DNA from: Saccharospirillum sp.
GTDB taxonomy: Bacteria; Pseudomonadota; Gammaproteobacteria; Pseudomonadales; Natronospirillaceae
NCBI GenBank assembly: GCA_018402545.1
Contig: JAGYIL010000001.1
Location: forward strand, 1,674,001-1,738,000
Reading direction: 5' to 3'
Length of the DNA stretch: 64,000 nucleotides
Under the pieces are notes generated by a model. The model was not told where the DNA came from and made no database searches. It was given only the letters and a program-made list of their open reading frames with translations. Shown in pieces: positions 59,261 through 64,000 of this stretch. The position numbers and the translations under genes were made by a program. The number at the start of each line of letters is the position of its first letter. Positions within the stretch are counted from its first letter, which is position 1.

Positions 59261-60484
59261 ATGACGACAAAGATGACCCATGATCATTCCACTGCGAATG
59301 AATACCGCCCGGCCAGACGCCCGGTCGATACCTCCCGTTTTGCCCATGAAACCCCATCGGTTGGTGCACAGCCACCTTCCTGGATCAGGAAAGTACTGGA
59401 TCAAGCCGACATTCGGGTTCAGGGCGACCGCCCCTGGGATCTTCAGGTACACGACCCTCGGCTCTATGGACGCCTGTTGCGACACGGGTCTGTTGGATTG
59501 GCCGAAGCCTATATTGACGGCTGGTGGAGCAGTTATCGAATTGACGAGATGGTCACGCGTCTGTTGAGAACCGGTGTTCAGGGCCATATGCCGGCGCTGG
59601 TTCGGTTGAAAGATGCCTGCCGTGGTTTGGCTTACCGGCTAATTAATTTTCAAAGTGACCGCCGCGCCTTCACCGTTGGCAAGGTGCATTACGACATCGG
59701 TAACGACCTGTTTCGGCGCATGCTCGACGAGAGCATGATGTACAGCTGTGCCTATTGGGCGCAGGCACAGACACTGGCCGACGCTCAGCAGGCCAAAATT
59801 GACCTGATCTGTCGCAAACTAGACCTCAGACCCGGCCAGACCGTACTGGATATCGGCTGTGGCTGGGGTGGTCTGGCCGGGCATCTGGCACGGCATTATC
59901 AGGTTAATGTGGTTGGCGTTACGGTCAGCAGGGAACAGCAGGCCTTCGCCCGGCAGAAACTGGCCGATTTGCCGGTGGACATTCGTCTGGCCGACTACCG
60001 CAGCCTGACCGGACGGTTCGACCGGGTAGTCTCGGTGGGCATGTTCGAGCATGTAGGTGCCAAAAATCATCGTACCTTTTTTGAAACGGTCCACCGGTTG
60101 CTGGCCGACGATGGCCTGTTCTTGTTGCATACCATAGGCGATGAAGCCGACAGTGCGGCGCCCGAGCCTTTTATCAACAAATACATCTTCCCCAATGGCA
60201 AGGTGCCGTCACGGCGCGAGATCAACAACGCCAGCCTGGGTCTGTTCCGGTTGGAAGACTGGCACAACTTCGGACCCGATTACGACCGCACGCTGATGGC
60301 CTGGGCGGAGCGAATCGATGCGGCCTGGCCTGACCTGTCGGACCGGTACGATGAACGCTTTCAGCGATTGTGGATGTTCTACCTCTACAGCTGCGCTGCC
60401 TTCTTCCGCTCCCGGCAAGGTCAGTTATGGCAGCAGGTGTATTCGCCACGAACGTCAGATCAGGAGTATCGGAGTGTTCGATAG
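59261..60484 (+). CDS. cfa: Cyclopropane-fatty-acyl-phospholipid synthase
   Basis: A 407-residue SAM-dependent enzyme that adds a methylene bridge to unsaturated acyl chains of membrane phospholipids. N-terminal lipid-binding region (residues about 40-140, HGSVGLAEAYIDGWWSSYRI), then KVHYDIGNDLFRRMLDESMM and YSCAYWAQAQTLADAQQAK, the SAM motif VLDIGCGWGGLAGHLARHY near residue 197, and conserved GMFEHVGAKNHRTFF and FINKYIFPNGKVPS carrying active-site residues. ATG 59261 follows AGAGGGGA. A single gene, with no obvious partner. Confidence 0.95.
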   Translation: MTTKMTHDHSTANEYRPARRPVDTSRFAHETPSVGAQPPSWIRKVLDQADIRVQGDRPWDLQVHDPRLYGRLLRHGSVGLAEAYIDGWWSSYRIDEMVTRLLRTGVQGHMPALVRLKDACRGLAYRLINFQSDRRAFTVGKVHYDIGNDLFRRMLDESMMYSCAYWAQAQTLADAQQAKIDLICRKLDLRPGQTVLDIGCGWGGLAGHLARHYQVNVVGVTVSREQQAFARQKLADLPVDIRLADYRSLTGRFDRVVSVGMFEHVGAKNHRTFFETVHRLLADDGLFLLHTIGDEADSAAPEPFINKYIFPNGKVPSRREINNASLGLFRLEDWHNFGPDYDRTLMAWAERIDAAWPDLSDRYDERFQRLWMFYLYSCAAFFRSRQGQLWQQVYSPRTSDQEYRSVR

Positions 60485-63107
<2,623 letters not shown>

Positions 63108-63127
63108 GCCAGCACAACGTTGTGATT

Positions 63128-63152
63128 AAAAAGGGGCTTCGGCCCCTTTTTT
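63128..63152 (+). terminator. Rho-independent terminator after the M4 protease
   Basis: Perfect stem AAAAAGGGGC-TTCG-GCCCCTTTTT with a UUCG-type tetraloop and T run; symmetric A and T runs suggest function in both directions. Confidence 0.92.
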
Positions 63153-63183
63153 GCGTTTGATGGCCTGGTTTACCAACTAGGAC

Positions 63184-63316
63184 GCTAGGGAGCCTCTGAA
63201 TAACTCCCTCAGGGCTCTGCGCGAGCTAAAACGTTTTGCCCAAGTGGGCGTGGGCGGCACTCCGACGCACTTCGCAGCGCAATGGCCGTAGCCCTAGTCA
63301 AGAAGTGCTCCCTAGC
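63184..63316. repeat. MITE-like element with perfect terminal inverted repeats
   Basis: A 133-bp non-coding element bounded by GCTAGGGAGC (63184-63193) and GCTCCCTAGC (63307-63316), perfect 10-bp inverted repeats. Just inside, CCTCTGAATAACTCC resembles the ends of some IS5-group insertion sequences. The element ends 1 bp before the stop codon of the PEP synthase regulatory gene. It encodes nothing and would need a transposase in trans. No target-site duplication is evident. Confidence 0.6.
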
Positions 63317-63317
63317 C

Positions 63318-64000
63318 TTAATTGACGGTTCGAATGCGGTCGCGCAAGCCCTTGTCGACAATGATGCGGGTGGAGATCTCCTCAATCGACAGCCGAGTGG
63401 TATCGATAAAGGGAATACCGAACCGTCGAAACAGAGCCTCGGCCATGCGCACTTCATCTTCGCACTGGCGCAGCGAGGCGTAGTCGCTGTTGGCTTTGCG
63501 CCCGTCGCGAATCTGGTTCAGCCGTTTCGGGTCGATGCTCAGGCCATAGAGTTTGTTGCGAAAGGGCTCCAGGGCCTTGGGCATGCGCGCCTCTTCAAAG
63601 TCATCGTCGGTCAACGGGTAGTTGGCCGCGTATATGTTGGCTTGCAGCGCCAGAAAGATGCTGGTCGGGGTTTTACCGCTGCGGGAAACGCCTACCAGAA
63701 TAATATCGGCCTTGTCGTAATGATGCAGTCGCCGGCCGTCGTCGTTCTCCAGCGCGAACTGCATGGCATCCATGCGGCGCTGGTAGTGGCCAAAGTCGGC
63801 TGACACCTCGGGCCGGCCAATGCGGATGTTCGACGCCTGGCCCAGCAACTGCTCCAGGGGTCCGAGAAAGGTAGAGATGATGTCGACCGTATGGGCATCG
63901 CTGTCGTGCACAATAGCTCGAATCTTCGGGTCGATAATGGTTTCGATAATGATCGGTTGCAGACCCGATTCCCGAGCCGCCTTGGCCACCCGGTCAACCG
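63318..64000 (-). CDS. ppsR: PEP synthase regulatory protein (kinase/pyrophosphorylase), 5' truncated by window
   Basis: At least 227 codons of a gene whose start lies beyond the window; the family is about 270 residues, so about 45 N-terminal residues are missing. The P-loop is clear in ILVGVSRSGKTPTSIFLALQ, followed by the conserved YPLTDDDFEEARMP and LYGLSIDPKRLNQIRDGRK segments. Family members phosphorylate and dephosphorylate PEP synthase (a DUF299 kinase/pyrophosphorylase using ADP). The frame is open to the window edge; the GTG at 63989 is internal, not the start. Confidence 0.92.
   Translation of the reverse strand, partial: VDRVAKAARESGLQPIIIETIIDPKIRAIVHDSDAHTVDIISTFLGPLEQLLGQASNIRIGRPEVSADFGHYQRRMDAMQFALENDDGRRLHHYDKADIILVGVSRSGKTPTSIFLALQANIYAANYPLTDDDFEEARMPKALEPFRNKLYGLSIDPKRLNQIRDGRKANSDYASLRQCEDEVRMAEALFRRFGIPFIDTTRLSIEEISTRIIVDKGLRDRIRTVN

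Overview
The window reads as chromosome of a marine or halophilic, heterotrophic gammaproteobacterium, probably from the Oceanospirillales (Saccharospirillaceae-like). This is inferred from gene content: TRAP transporter, ectoine catabolism, NhaD antiporter, PutA/PutP, vibriolysin-type protease, NasS/NasT-controlled nitrate assimilation, and fairly GC-rich coding DNA. No rRNA, tRNA, CRISPR array, phage or intact insertion sequence was seen. About 47 protein genes are supported, including one 46-codon gene and two genes cut by the window edges.

Layout: 0-6 kb, the end of a TAXI-type TRAP transporter with a DctB/DctD two-component pair. 6-10 kb, a CHASE2 cyclase, VanZ-like protein, methylglyoxal synthase and a YitT protein. 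10-16 kb, a LacI-controlled beta-glucoside locus (regulator, binding protein, two permeases, GH1 beta-glucosidase) with a readable promoter and two perfect operators. 16-26 kb, an orphan binding protein, a Gfo/Idh/MocA oxidoreductase, a DUF1631 protein, an array of five hairpins ahead of a 55-codon gene, a DUF962 protein, a methyltransferase, an outer-membrane/SPOR-like protein, a TSUP exporter and a second orphan binding protein. 26-32 kb, an ectoine-degradation cluster (doeB2-doeD-doeA-doeC), followed by a binding-protein/Cache fusion.

33-49 kb is a nitrate assimilation block: FAD reductase-nirB-nirD-nasA, the nrtABC-type nitrate transporter, and nasT-nasS. Three promoters with a GG-N10-GC sigma-54 signature precede the two structural operons and nasT. 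Both structural operons have an intrinsic terminator in the leader, each overlapped by a candidate hexaloop hairpin, as expected for antitermination by the ANTAR protein NasT. 49-55 kb is proline catabolism (AraC-type regulator, putA, putP). 55-64 kb holds an AhpD-like protein, NhaD, a DUF998 protein, an AEC transporter, a cyclopropane fatty acid synthase, a secreted M4 protease with two PPC domains, and the end of the PEP synthase regulatory protein.

A dispersed palindromic repeat occurs three times between genes, plus one internally deleted derivative. Its stems keep pairing through compensatory base changes. A separate 133-bp element with perfect terminal inverted repeats lies at 63.2 kb. 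The items most worth follow-up are the repeat family, the five-hairpin leader with its small gene, the paired NasT-type leaders, and the secreted binding-protein/Cache fusion.
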